DNA of 54,830 nt from the NCBI GenBank assembly GCA_013178315.1, contig JABLWX010000044.1:1-54830 (forward strand), given 5' to 3'. The position numbers and the translations under genes are program-made. The stretch is from Candidatus Aminicenantota bacterium. GTDB taxonomy: Bacteria; Acidobacteriota; Aminicenantia; Aminicenantales; Saccharicenantaceae. Positions within the stretch are counted from its first letter, which is position 1; every line of letters starts with the position of its first letter. Shown here piece by piece: positions 1-8,703 of the stretch. The notes under the pieces were generated by a model. The model ran no database searches, was not told the origin of the DNA, and saw only the letters and a program-made list of their open reading frames with translations.

Positions 1-297
1 CCAGGCCGGAAACAACTCCGGCCGGTCCACCGACTTTATCGAGGAAAAAACCTTCAGGAAAATATCCTGTGTCAGGTCCTCGGCCATCTGGTGGTCGCGA
101 GTCAGGTTGAAGGCCAGCCCGTAGACCTTATGCTTGAAAAGGTTATACAGCTCCTCAAAGGCCTCCAGGCTGCCCGACTGGGACCTGCTTATAAGTTCTG
201 CCATTTCAGCAGCTTGCGGAGTTTCCTGCCTCGTTTCCAAGAGCCTTTCTCCTGCCAGGTCGCCGGCCGGTTTGATTCTGCTAATATTATCAACCAT
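1..297 (-). CDS. ECF sigma factor, N-terminal part (3' end outside window)
   Basis: RNA polymerase sigma-70 family factor of the extracytoplasmic (ECF) type; it would direct core polymerase to a small regulon. Translation of the minus strand from the ATG at 297 gives 99 codons that run off the window. About 33 residues of leader are followed by sigma region 2: 'FEELYNLFKHKVYGLA' (helix 2.1-2.2) and 'MAEDLTQDIFLKVF', the usual A-[ED]-D-[LA]-x-Q-[ED]-x-F core-binding signature. An AAGGA sits about 6 nt ahead of the ATG. Region 4 and any anti-sigma gene lie outside the window. It is separated from the upstream glycosyltransferase by a terminator-like hairpin. Seen: region 2; inferred: ECF class. 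Confidence 0.85.
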   Translation of the reverse strand, partial: MVDNISRIKPAGDLAGERLLETRQETPQAAEMAELISRSQSGSLEAFEELYNLFKHKVYGLAFNLTRDHQMAEDLTQDIFLKVFSSIKSVDRPELFPAW

Positions 298-384
298 CGC
301 CATCCTTAAAACCAGCGAATTGTTATGGGCAAACATCCATCAAACCTCGTTAATAAAGACAAATAAGGGGAAAAAAGGGTTGCC

Positions 385-420
385 CGAAAAAATGGGGGCA
401 CGAGACTGTGTCCCCCATTT
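385..420 (-). terminator. REP-like palindrome 1 acting as terminator after gpgS
   Basis: Perfect 9-bp arms AAATGGGGG (390-398) and CCCCCATTT (412-420) enclose 13 nt. On the minus strand the hairpin begins 3 nt after the gpgS stop and is followed by a run of T, as in a Rho-independent terminator. The core (GGGGACA...CTCGTG.CCCC read on minus) is related to two other palindromes at 16885 and 17648. Confidence 0.7.
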
Positions 421-423
421 CAA

Positions 424-1635
424 TCAGCTGTTCAGGGATTCGACCAGCTCCCTTAGCCGGTCCAGGAAATCGGGAATGGCCGCCACCACCCGGTTCCAGT
501 TCGGAATGTGCGGAGAATAGAGCGGATCCTCCAGGAATTTCTGCCCGGCAATCTGCAGGGCCCGGGTAAAAGCCTCGGTCATCTGGCTCTCCTTGTGGTA
601 ATCAAAAACCAGTCCGTTTATCTCTGACTCATCCTGGTACCTCTTGACGTAATCCTTGGCCGTCCTCTGGTAATTAACGGTAAGTGTGCGGAGAGTGCTC
701 TCGGCCAGGACGATGCCTTCTATGGCCAGGTTCCTGAAAATTGCCCTGGCAATGTCTATGGACATTTTCATCAACCCTGTGGTCGGGTCCTCGGCCGATA
801 GGGGTTGGTGCTTGTGCTCGTAAGTTTCCACAATCTCGGCCTGGCAGATACGCCTCAGGGAATAATTCCTGTAAACCTCGGCCAGGGTTTCCACCTCCAG
901 TCCCCAGTCTGAAGGAATCCGGTTTATCCGGGCCAGGTCTGAAATCATCGAAAATTCCCCGGCCAGCGGATAGCGGAAGCTGTCCAGGTAGACCAGGAAG
1001 GGCAGATATCCATAAATCCGGATCAGGCTTCTGACCAGCGGGGAAACAAACAGCCTGGTAACCCGGCCGTGCAACCTGTCGGTGACCCGGGCGTAATAGC
1101 CCTTGCAGAAAGCATAATCTATGTGGAGCGAAGCCACCGGGTAGCAGAGACGGGCCAGGAGCTCCGGGGAGTAGTTGACTATGTCACAATCGTGCAGGGC
1201 TATGACCCGGCTCTCTTCCCTCGACAGAATGTAGCCATAAGCCACCCAGGCCGAGCGCCCCTTGCCATCACCCCCTGGCGACAGGTCCGCTTCTTCCAGT
1301 ATCTTATACAGCTCTCCCAGCTGTGGCCCGGAAGCCCAGATAACCCGGTGTCGCTGGGGCAATATGGAAAACATTTTTTTAGTCCTGAGGAAATCTTCTT
1401 CTTTTTCGGTGCGTCCCAGGACCACCACGATCTCGTTCAAGTAATCAACGTCTTTTAAGTGATGCAGAATCCCCTTGAGCGCGACCGAATCCAGTTCGGC
1501 CGGAGTGACCGGCAAGACCAGGGCTATCGGCCGGTGGCGGTTAAATTCTTTCAATTCCCGTTCGATCCGTTCCAGCCTGAACTCACCCAACCGATGGAAA
1601 GTCGGGACTACCCCGCTCTGATGGAAATCAGCCAT
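424..1635 (-). CDS. gpgS: Glucosyl/mannosyl-3-phosphoglycerate synthase-like glycosyltransferase
   Basis: Retaining GT-A glycosyltransferase predicted to join an NDP-sugar (GDP- or UDP-hexose) to 3-phosphoglycerate, the first step to the compatible solutes glucosylglycerate or mannosylglycerate. The 403-aa cytosolic protein opens with 'FHQSGVVPTFHRL', a start typical of the Persephonella/Methanococcoides GpgS type. It has 'GDGKG' (residues 122-126) and the metal-binding 'HDCDI' (148-152), then a long helical C-terminal part. I chose the ATG at 1635 because AGGAGGTAACC lies directly upstream; a longer frame to 1695 is open but lacks a site. The start overlaps the last 8 nt of the phosphatase gene, so translation is probably coupled. 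Sugar specificity (Glc or Man) cannot be read from sequence. Confidence 0.8.
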   Translation of the reverse strand: MADFHQSGVVPTFHRLGEFRLERIERELKEFNRHRPIALVLPVTPAELDSVALKGILHHLKDVDYLNEIVVVLGRTEKEEDFLRTKKMFSILPQRHRVIWASGPQLGELYKILEEADLSPGGDGKGRSAWVAYGYILSREESRVIALHDCDIVNYSPELLARLCYPVASLHIDYAFCKGYYARVTDRLHGRVTRLFVSPLVRSLIRIYGYLPFLVYLDSFRYPLAGEFSMISDLARINRIPSDWGLEVETLAEVYRNYSLRRICQAEIVETYEHKHQPLSAEDPTTGLMKMSIDIARAIFRNLAIEGIVLAESTLRTLTVNYQRTAKDYVKRYQDESEINGLVFDYHKESQMTEAFTRALQIAGQKFLEDPLYSPHIPNWNRVVAAIPDFLDRLRELVESLNS

Positions 1636-2668
1636 GGTTACCTCCTTTTGTTTTTCTGGTCGGCCGGTTGCGAGTTTCTCTGTTAGCAGATTCATGCAGT
1701 ATCAGAAGAAAATCTACTGCCTCGGCCCAGCCCTCCGGCCCGGAGCGGGAGGTCCTGAGCAACTTCGCTCCCGCTTCCGGAAGTGTCAGGTTAAAGCCGT
1801 CAGGCCTGGCCACCAGCACCGGCAGGTCAACCGCCCTGAGCATCGGCCAGTCATTTTCTGAATCGCCCAGGCCGATGGTAATGATTTTCCCCAGGTTGAG
1901 GCGGTAGAGTTTTTTCAGGACCCTGACCGCCCGGCCCTTGTCGTTGTTGCCGGTGAGATGAAAAAACCGGCCACCCGCGGTAATCCTCAGGCCCTGAGAC
2001 CGGGCTACCTTTTGCATATTTCGAAACAACTTACCCCGCTCTCCGGAGCCTTCAATCCCCAGTCTCTGGCCATGAGTTATTTCCCTCCCTTGAGCTTTAT
2101 GAATAACCTCTATTTCCTTTATTTCCTTATCTTTCCTTTTACTTTGCTGTCCTGGCCCCTGCACCAGCACGAACTCGGGGCTGTTTTCCAGAAAAAATGG
2201 TTCGTCGTATTCCCTTCTGCTAGCCAGCTCCGCTTCCTTCCTCCCCAGACCCGTCACCGCGGCTATCTCCCGGGCTCCCAGGTCTCCAAAGCCTATCAAC
2301 TTTCTGGCTATCTTCCTTGCCATCATTTTCAAGGCCAACCTGAGGCGCCGGTAAGGAGTACCAAACTGTATAACCCGATAATTGTCTTTTTTGAAAGTTC
2401 TCAGCCCCGCCGACCTGTAAATAGATTCAGGGAAATAATCTTCCGGGATAAAAATGGCCCCTCCGTTTTCAACTATAAAGGGATGTTGCAAGCCGAGCCT
2501 CCCGGCCACGGCTTCGGTCTCGGCCCGGGTCTTGCTGGTGCAGAGGACAACCGGTATTCCCCTCTTCTTAACCTTCTTAAGTGCCGGCAGGGCAGCCCGG
2601 TAGCTGTAGGTCCTGTGGTCCAGCAGGGTGGCATCCAGGGCGGAAAAAATGACAAGACGAATAGACAT
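1628..2668 (-). CDS. Mannosyl/glucosyl-3-phosphoglycerate phosphatase-like HAD protein with altered motif I
   Basis: HAD-superfamily phosphatase of the MpgP/GpgP type, expected to remove phosphate from the product of the adjacent synthase. 346 aa. Motif II (T/S in 'LCTSKTRAE'), 'FIVENGGAIF', motif III region ('NDKGRAVRVLKKLY') and motif IV ('GLGDSENDWPML') are all present. Motif I, normally DxDGT, reads 'FSALDAT' at residues 8-14: the nucleophilic Asp is Ala10 and the Gly is Ala13, while the second Asp (D12) is kept. The codons GCC CTG GAT GCC are clear in the sequence. There is also a long Lys/Glu-rich insert around residues 155-200. The family call rests on the remaining motifs and coupling to gpgS. 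Whether it is still a phosphatase is open. Confidence 0.75.
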   Translation of the reverse strand: MSIRLVIFSALDATLLDHRTYSYRAALPALKKVKKRGIPVVLCTSKTRAETEAVAGRLGLQHPFIVENGGAIFIPEDYFPESIYRSAGLRTFKKDNYRVIQFGTPYRRLRLALKMMARKIARKLIGFGDLGAREIAAVTGLGRKEAELASRREYDEPFFLENSPEFVLVQGPGQQSKRKDKEIKEIEVIHKAQGREITHGQRLGIEGSGERGKLFRNMQKVARSQGLRITAGGRFFHLTGNNDKGRAVRVLKKLYRLNLGKIITIGLGDSENDWPMLRAVDLPVLVARPDGFNLTLPEAGAKLLRTSRSGPEGWAEAVDFLLILHESANRETRNRPTRKTKGGNHG

Positions 2669-2728
2669 CAGACTCCTGCCTCTTAGGTTTTATTGACAAG
2701 GACTTTACAGACGATATGCGGTGTTTTC

Positions 2729-2758
2729 AGGATAACAGCAAGGTGCTGATGGTGTCAA
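2729..2758 (-). promoter_or_regulatory. Candidate sigma70 promoter for the phosphatase-gpgS pair
   Basis: On the minus strand a consensus -35 TTGACA (2758-2753) is followed after 18 nt by TATCCT (2734-2729). It lies about 60 nt ahead of the phosphatase ATG in the 236-bp divergent intergenic region. The -10 matches only 4 of 6 bases. A TTGACA on the plus strand near 2689 could serve the divergent gene, but I see no good -10 for it. Confidence 0.4.
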
Positions 2759-2904
2759 CCAGAAATTAGGGCTGCATAAACCTGGCTTGTTTTAATTGAT
2801 GAACCTGGAGCGTCTACCACATTTATTCCTCTCCCGGCTGCACACTTTCAGCTGAACGCCAGCTTCAGTTTGACTAATCCGTAAATAGTCGGGATAATGG
2901 TTTT

Positions 2905-4185
2905 ATGGCCTACACCACATCGCTTCGGGGTTACACCTTAAAGAGGCTGGAAGAAATCGGACAGGCCGATATCATCGTCGGCATTCCCTGCTTCAACAAC
3001 GAAAAAACAATCGCCCATGTCATCCAGATGGTCACCCACGGGCTGGACAAGTATTACCGGAATTCGCGCAACTTGATATTTATAGCCGACGGCGGTTCCA
3101 CCGACGACACCCGCGAAGAAGCCAAGGAATTCCAGATCAAGCCCTGGCAGGAAAAGCTGGTTTCCATCTACCGGGGAATTGGTGGCAAGGGGTCGGCCCT
3201 GCGCTCGGTCTTCGAAGCCGCCTGTAAACTCAAGGTTAAAGCCTGCGCCGTGGTGGATGCCGACCTGCGGAGCATCACCTCGGACTGGGTCTTCAACCTG
3301 CTCGACCCGGTCCTGGAAAAGGGCTATGACTTCGTGGCTCCCATCTACCAGAGACACAAGTACGACGGCACCATCACCAATAACATCGTCTACAACCTGA
3401 CCCGGGCCCTGTACGGAAAGAGAATCCGCCAGCCCATCGGCGGCGACTTTGCCTTTAACCGCCAGGTGGCCAACTTCTACATCGAACAGGACGTCTGGGA
3501 GACAGACGTGGCCCGGTTCGGGATTGATATCTGGATGACCACCAACGCCATCATCCAGGGTTTCAAGATCTGCCAGGCCAACCTCGGGGTCAAGATTCAC
3601 GACGTCAAGGATCCATCCAAACACCTGGGCCCGATGTTCAGGCAGGTACTGTGGATACTGTTCACCCTGATGGAGCAGTACGAGCAGTACTGGAAGCTCG
3701 TAAAGGGCAGCCAGCCGGTTGAAATCCTGGGAGAGATCGAACCCCGGGAGCCGGAACCGGTGGAGGTCACCCTGCCCGACCTGGTCTACAGGTTCAAGGT
3801 TGGCTTCAAGCAATTTTCACCGCTTTGGAAAGAGATGTTTTCCGAGGAAGCCTTTGCTGCCGTGGAAGCTGCTTCCAGGCTATCGGTCCAGGACTTTCGC
3901 CTGCCGATCGACTCCTGGGTAAAAATCCTCTACGAGCTGGCCGCCACCTTCCACGCCTGGCCCAGGAACCGGTTCAAAATCATCGAGCTGGTGACCCCGC
4001 TCTATTACGCCAGGATAGCAGACTTTGTTCACAGCACCTGGGACCTGACTTCAGGGCAGGCCGAGCAGGTGGTGGAGCAGCAAGCCCAGGTTTTTGAAGA
4101 TAACAAGGATTACCTCCTCAAGGTCTGGGAGGAAAAATCGAAGATCCCGGAAAACCAGTCCGGGGAGTGGCAACTCTACGATTAG
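2905..4185 (+). CDS. GT-A glycosyltransferase resembling mannosylglycerate synthase (GT78-like)
   Basis: Cytosolic 426-aa nucleotide-sugar transferase. The N-terminal GT-A fold shows 'ADIIVGIPCFNNEKTI' (21-36), 'ADGGSTDDT' (61-69), 'GIGGKGSAL' (91-99) and the metal-binding 'DADL' (118-121). The acceptor half contains 'QPIGGDFAFNR', comparable to the QPLGGE region of Rhodothermus mannosylglycerate synthase, followed by a helical C-terminal domain. Length fits that family (about 400 aa). It is divergent from the gpgS/phosphatase pair, so a role in the same solute pathway or in glycosylating its product is a reasonable inference. No strong ribosome-binding site precedes the ATG. Its stop and the stop of the convergent response regulator share bases (TTAG at 4182-4185). 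Database names are usually just 'glycosyltransferase family 2'. Confidence 0.65.
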   Translation: MAYTTSLRGYTLKRLEEIGQADIIVGIPCFNNEKTIAHVIQMVTHGLDKYYRNSRNLIFIADGGSTDDTREEAKEFQIKPWQEKLVSIYRGIGGKGSALRSVFEAACKLKVKACAVVDADLRSITSDWVFNLLDPVLEKGYDFVAPIYQRHKYDGTITNNIVYNLTRALYGKRIRQPIGGDFAFNRQVANFYIEQDVWETDVARFGIDIWMTTNAIIQGFKICQANLGVKIHDVKDPSKHLGPMFRQVLWILFTLMEQYEQYWKLVKGSQPVEILGEIEPREPEPVEVTLPDLVYRFKVGFKQFSPLWKEMFSEEAFAAVEAASRLSVQDFRLPIDSWVKILYELAATFHAWPRNRFKIIELVTPLYYARIADFVHSTWDLTSGQAEQVVEQQAQVFEDNKDYLLKVWEEKSKIPENQSGEWQLYD

Positions 4186-5552
4186 AGGTTGTATATCTTC
4201 ATTTTGTAAGAGAGCATGCGCTCGGTTATCCCCAGCATCCGGGCTGCCCGGCTCTTGACCCCGCCGCTCTTCTCCAGGGCCCGCCTGATTTCCCGGATTT
4301 CCAGGTCCCGCACCCTGTCCGGCAGCGGTTTCGAGGATTCTGTCCCGGCCCCGGCCAGTTCTGATTCCGATTTTATCTCCAGGAAAACTGGCAGGTCGGC
4401 CCGGGTTATGACCTCTCCCTCGGCAAAAATGACAGCCCTCTCGATGGCGTTTTCCAGTTCCCTGACGTTACCCTTGAAATCGTGGTTCATCAGCACGTTC
4501 AGGGCCTCGGCCGATATTCCCCGGACATTCTTTTTCTCGCGCCGGCTGTATTCCCGGATGAAATGGTCGACCAGCAGTGGAATGTCCTCTTTTCTCTCAC
4601 GAAGCGGGGGAATATCTATCCGGATGACGTTCAGCCGGTAATAAAGGTCCGACCTGAATTTTTCCTCGCTGACCAGTTTTTCCAGGTTACGGTTGGTGGC
4701 GGCAATGATCCTGACGTCAGCCCGGAGGGGCCGGGTTGACCCCAGCCGGTAAAATTCCCGGTCCTGCAGGAACCTCAGCAACTTGACCTGCACCGCCGGC
4801 TGCAGGTCCCCGATTTCATCCAGGAAAAGCGTTCCGCCGTCGGCGGCTTCAAACTTTCCAATCTTCCTTTCCCGGGCGTCGGTGTAAGCTCCCTTCTCGG
4901 CCCCGAACAGTTCGCTCTCCACCAGGGTTTCCGGAATGGAAGGCAGGTTGACCGCCAGGAAGGGGTCGGAATTCCGGGAAGAAGAAAAATGGATGAGGCG
5001 GGCAATCAGGTCTTTCCCGGTACCGGTCTCGCCGGTCAGAAGCACCGTGGCTTCGCTCCGGGCCGCCCTGGACATCAGGGCCACCACCTGTTCCATGGCC
5101 CTGGAGGTGAAAACAAAGTTCTTGAAGCTGAATTTCTCCTCCAGGCGATTCCGCAACTCGGCGACTTCGCGCTGCAGCCTGAACCTTTCCCGGGCCCGTT
5201 CCAGGGTCAGCAAGAATTTCTGAAAATCGACCGGCTTGACCACGTAATCGTAGGCGCCCTGTTTTATGGCCTCAACCGCGGTTTCAACGCTGGCAAAGGC
5301 CGTGACCATGATTGGAGTGATCAGCGGGTTGCGGCGCCTGAGCTCTTTTATCAACTCCAGTCCCGATTCCTCCCCCAGCTTATAATCGACCACGGCAATC
5401 TCCACCGGGTTCTGGCTGACCCGGTCCAGGGCTTCCCGGCTGTCCCGGGCCTCGAGAACCTGGTAGCCTTCCTGCTTCAGGTTTTCTGAAATCAGCTCCC
5501 GCTGCAGGTCATCATCTTCCACCACCAGGATTGTTCCTCTGGGCTCAGCCAT
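4182..5552 (-). CDS. NtrC-family sigma54-dependent response regulator
   Basis: 456-aa bacterial enhancer-binding protein. Receiver domain (about 7-120) has the acidic pocket 'VEDDD' and phospho-acceptor Asp56 ('VVDYKL'). The AAA+ domain (about 145-375) has Walker A 'GETGTGKD', the sigma54-contact loop as 'GAYTDA' in place of GAFTGA, Walker B 'GGTLFLDEIGD' and arginine-finger region 'FRSDLYYRLNV'. A Fis-type helix-turn-helix ends the protein ('GGVKSRAARMLGI'). It needs sigma54 and ATP and probably activates the envelope genes upstream or others at a distance. Its start overlaps the kinase gene end by 8 nt, which marks it as the partner of that kinase. I did not find a convincing -24/-12 promoter in the cluster. 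Confidence 0.92.
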   Translation of the reverse strand: MAEPRGTILVVEDDDLQRELISENLKQEGYQVLEARDSREALDRVSQNPVEIAVVDYKLGEESGLELIKELRRRNPLITPIMVTAFASVETAVEAIKQGAYDYVVKPVDFQKFLLTLERARERFRLQREVAELRNRLEEKFSFKNFVFTSRAMEQVVALMSRAARSEATVLLTGETGTGKDLIARLIHFSSSRNSDPFLAVNLPSIPETLVESELFGAEKGAYTDARERKIGKFEAADGGTLFLDEIGDLQPAVQVKLLRFLQDREFYRLGSTRPLRADVRIIAATNRNLEKLVSEEKFRSDLYYRLNVIRIDIPPLRERKEDIPLLVDHFIREYSRREKKNVRGISAEALNVLMNHDFKGNVRELENAIERAVIFAEGEVITRADLPVFLEIKSESELAGAGTESSKPLPDRVRDLEIREIRRALEKSGGVKSRAARMLGITERMLSYKMKIYNL

Positions 5553-6798
5553 TTTGACCTCCCGGAAGCTCGACCGTGAATTCGGTTCCGGCCCCTGGCC
5601 GGCTCCTCAGGTAAATCTTTCCCCGGTGGGCCTCGACTATCTTCCTGACGAGGTACAGGCCCACGCCCAGGCCGGTTTCCTTGAAGGAAACAAAAGGTTC
5701 AAAGATTTTCTCCGAATCCTCCGGGGCAATCCCCCGGCCTTCATCTTTAACAGAAAAGATAACCGCCTGTCGGCGAAAACCGGCCTCAACCGTAACTTTC
5801 TGACCGGAGTCGGAGGCCTCGAGGGCGTTTTTAATCAAATTGCTTACGACCCGGGCCAGGAGCAGTCGGTCACCCTCAACCTCAAGCCGGGGCGGAATCT
5901 TCAATTCCATGGCCACCCCGCGTCCCCGGGCCAGGGCCTGCAGGCTTTCTGCCTCTCCCCGGATGACCTCGGACAGGCAAAATTTTTCCTTCTGGAGGGA
6001 TAGAGGTTTTATCAGCTCAGAAAACCTGTCCACCACCGCCCCGATTTTCTGGATTTCTCCTTTGCCCCGGCTAATCTGCGGCCCCAGTTCCGGGGGCGAT
6101 TTTTTCTCCAGGAGTTCAAAAAGCAAAACCAGACTGTTCAGGGGATTCTTGATTTCATGAGCCACCCCGGCCGTAAACCCGGAAATTTCCCGGAACCTCT
6201 CCTTTTCTTCGGCCTGCCTGATGGCTTCCGCCGACGCCCTCTCGAAACTGGCATGGAGCCGGTAAATCCCGGCAAAAATCACCAGGCCGGCCACGGCCAG
6301 AACGCCCAGAACCAGCCAGAAATTCCTACGCGACCGGGCCAGGAGAAGGTCCAGGTTCTGGAGGGAATAGCCGAGATAGAGGTGATAGAGACGCCCGTCG
6401 CCGGTGGAAAAAGATGAATAGTGGTTGAAGACCGAACCCAGGGGGGAATCCACCACCCAGAACTCGGCCGCCGGGCGGTCACGTCGGGAAAAGGGCAGGT
6501 ACCCCTCAAACTTGGAATGCCAGTCCAGGATTCTTTCCTTCTCGTCCAGCAGGGCGATGAAATAAACGTCCTCCAGCCCGGAGAATCTTCCCAGGATCCG
6601 GGCCGGTGTTTCGTTGCGGTCCAGGAGTTCCCTGATGTTTGCCTTGAGGATGCTGGCCGTGGCCTGGAGCTGCTCCTTGGCCAGGGTCTCCACGCCGCTC
6701 TGGATGGCCTGGCGGTTCAGATAGGAAACCAGGGTGAAAAGGCCAAGCACCAGGACGTAAGGCAGAAGGAAAAAGGCCCAGATTTCACTCTTGCGCAT
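5545..6798 (-). CDS. Membrane sensor histidine kinase
   Basis: 417-aa inner-membrane kinase. TM1 at about 8-26, an extracytoplasmic sensor of about 130 residues, and TM2 at about 160-178. There is no obvious HAMP; a short helix leads to HisKA with 'AHEIKNP' (phospho-acceptor His214). HATPase_c has an N box ('NLIKNALEAS'), G1 'DEGRGI' and G2 'GLGVGLYLV'. It overlaps the NtrC-type regulator downstream by 8 nt, so the two form a pair. It follows the outer-membrane barrel gene by about 50 bp, which suggests it senses envelope state or the substrate of the exporter. This last point is inference. No clear ribosome-binding site. Confidence 0.92.
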   Translation of the reverse strand: MRKSEIWAFFLLPYVLVLGLFTLVSYLNRQAIQSGVETLAKEQLQATASILKANIRELLDRNETPARILGRFSGLEDVYFIALLDEKERILDWHSKFEGYLPFSRRDRPAAEFWVVDSPLGSVFNHYSSFSTGDGRLYHLYLGYSLQNLDLLLARSRRNFWLVLGVLAVAGLVIFAGIYRLHASFERASAEAIRQAEEKERFREISGFTAGVAHEIKNPLNSLVLLFELLEKKSPPELGPQISRGKGEIQKIGAVVDRFSELIKPLSLQKEKFCLSEVIRGEAESLQALARGRGVAMELKIPPRLEVEGDRLLLARVVSNLIKNALEASDSGQKVTVEAGFRRQAVIFSVKDEGRGIAPEDSEKIFEPFVSFKETGLGVGLYLVRKIVEAHRGKIYLRSRPGAGTEFTVELPGGQNG

Positions 6799-6850
6799 TT
6801 TTAATAAGTTTATATTTTTCCGGCGCGGGCTTCAACCGGGAAAGCCGGGA

Positions 6851-8392
6851 CTAAAAGGAGAGCTTGGTCAGCAGGTAGACGATGCGGTCGCGGCTGAAGT
6901 TGCCAAACTTGGACCGGCTCTCGTCACCGGTGGCCAGGCTGGCTCCGGCCTGAACCGAGACGGCATCTTGGACCCTGTATTCCAGCGTCGGGTAGAAGAT
7001 GGCCGAAGACCGGCTGAATTCCCCGGAGGATGGAGAAAAGATGGTATTCAGGCCCGCCTTCAGGTCGCCCTTGAGCATCCTCAGCTCGGCCCGTCCGGCC
7101 AGGTAATCCTGGACCTGCCCGAACCACATTCCCTTCCTCAAGCCGAAATAACTTTCGGCCAGCCCGCTGAAGGAAGCCTCGTCAAAAAGCCCGTGCAGGT
7201 ACTGGAAATTGACATACAGGCCGTCGGCCACGGAAAAAGTGTAATCGACGCCAACCACCCACTGCCAGTAATAACTGTCCATCAGCGGGAAAACGGCGTT
7301 GAGCGGAAAAAGTTCCCCGCCTATCAGCAGGTAAGTATCCAGCCAGCCGAGAATTTTCTGGGGTTGCACCCGGGCCAGCTCGGCCCAGAAGCCAACCGAT
7401 TTTATCTCCCCGGCCAGGTCCATTCCCAGGACCTGCTTCTTCGGGTACCGGAAATAAACCTGGGTCGGGGCCGGTTGAAGCGGGGAACTGATCTCCACCC
7501 CCTGGATGTAGGGCAGGGTGTAGTTCCCGTTATAGTAGCTCAGTCCCAGGTCGACATTAAACAGGGTGGTGGAAAACCTGGCCCCGAAATTGGTATGCCT
7601 GAGACTGGAAGTCTCGGTGGCCAGGTTGATCTCCGGAGACGGCAGAGCGGTCAGGTTGGCCCGCAGCATATCCTCAAAGCCCGCCGGTAGAGGCGAGTAC
7701 TGGCGACCGAGCAGCCAGACCAGCTGCAGCTTGCTGTTTTTACCCGGATAAAATTCCAGGTTGAAGGCAGTCTGCGGCCGCCTTTCCAGGTAATAGTCCG
7801 GGTCGAAGGTCAGGAAATTGGCAAAGTCAACCGGGTTCAGGTTATCGATTATGTTTAACTTGTCCGCCGTCCCCCATTGAATTCTCTGCTTGCCTACGGT
7901 CAGGTCCAGGTTCTTCAGCAGGAAGTGATTGACCCGGATGTAGGCCTCGTAGAGAGAAAGCTCAAACGGCTCGGTCTTTCCGGGGGCAGCCAGAATTCCA
8001 GCCTCGGGGAAGCTCTGGCCTGAAAAGACGGCGTCCGGACTGGAGAAGGCATCTACCCGGACGTGGGCAGAAACATTTTCCGAAATCCTGGCCTGCAACT
8101 TGAACCTGCCTTCCAGGCGCTTGAAGGCAAAATCCCCGCTGTCGTGGAAGAAATAAGGCCCGGCCTGGTTGCTGGAGGCATAGACGGACAGGAACAGCTT
8201 GACCATTCCGGAGAAATCGAAGGTAGTCTGGGCCCGGGCGGCGCTGGCTGGCAATAAAAGCAGACAGAAGGCCAACACAGCGGATAGGACGCGGCGGTCA
8301 AGCTGTTCTGAAATTTTTAATACTGCCCTGATTATTCTTCTTATCATTTCCGGTTCAGTTTTTTTGATTTCAAAATTTTTTGAGGTCTTCAT
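6851..8392 (-). CDS. Outer-membrane beta-barrel protein (DUF1302-like) of the exporter cluster
   Basis: 513-aa exported protein. A long N-region leads to a hydrophobic signal segment around residues 37-52 ending 'SAARA-QTTFDFSG'. The rest alternates short amphipathic strands and ends in Phe ('LTKLSF'), the usual C-terminal signature for Bam-inserted barrels. The 'GKQRIQWGTADKLNIIDNLNP' region near residues 162-182 is close to the GRQ.xxWG.aD..N..D..NP signature of DUF1302-type porins that sit beside MMPL exporters and LolA-like genes. GGGGAGGTG precedes the ATG. It is the third structural gene after the RND exporter and the LolA-like protein. Probably an outer-membrane partner for the exported molecule; the substrate is unknown. 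Confidence 0.75.
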   Translation of the reverse strand: MKTSKNFEIKKTEPEMIRRIIRAVLKISEQLDRRVLSAVLAFCLLLLPASAARAQTTFDFSGMVKLFLSVYASSNQAGPYFFHDSGDFAFKRLEGRFKLQARISENVSAHVRVDAFSSPDAVFSGQSFPEAGILAAPGKTEPFELSLYEAYIRVNHFLLKNLDLTVGKQRIQWGTADKLNIIDNLNPVDFANFLTFDPDYYLERRPQTAFNLEFYPGKNSKLQLVWLLGRQYSPLPAGFEDMLRANLTALPSPEINLATETSSLRHTNFGARFSTTLFNVDLGLSYYNGNYTLPYIQGVEISSPLQPAPTQVYFRYPKKQVLGMDLAGEIKSVGFWAELARVQPQKILGWLDTYLLIGGELFPLNAVFPLMDSYYWQWVVGVDYTFSVADGLYVNFQYLHGLFDEASFSGLAESYFGLRKGMWFGQVQDYLAGRAELRMLKGDLKAGLNTIFSPSSGEFSRSSAIFYPTLEYRVQDAVSVQAGASLATGDESRSKFGNFSRDRIVYLLTKLSF

Positions 8393-8501
8393 GCTGCACC
8401 TCCCCGAAACTCTTTTCTAAGGAATCATGCCCGATCTCAAATATTTTTATCAAAAAAACTAATCTGAGACCCAAGACTTTCCCACCACCGAAAGCCAGGC
8501 C

Positions 8502-8557
8502 TATGATATAACGTTTTTTCCGGCGCAGTCTCCATATTCGGGCCCGGCCATATCATA
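8502..8557. repeat. Inverted repeat, 8-bp arms, 40-nt spacer
   Basis: TATGATAT (8502-8509) and ATATCATA (8550-8557) are exact reverse complements, and weaker AGGCC/GGCCT arms lie outside them. They lie in the 311-bp gap (8393-8703) between the LolA-like gene and the barrel gene. The gap holds no gene I can support. It could be a looped mRNA segment or a paired operator; nothing decides between these. Confidence 0.4.
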
Positions 8558-8703
8558 TAATAGATTCCGGCCTGACAAAGACCTGGTAATCCTATCACTT
8601 GCCTCTTTTTCCTTTTCACCACGGTCGTTTCGCTTCTTTTATCTACTGCCCGCATTAAATATTACCACCAGCCGGCCTGGTATTCAGCGGACCATCTGAT
8701 TCC

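Noticed and set aside
6791-7690. Plus-strand frame of 299 codons opposite the outer-membrane barrel
   Set aside because: Shadow of the barrel gene; composition is not protein-like and the true gene has a signal peptide and barrel strands.
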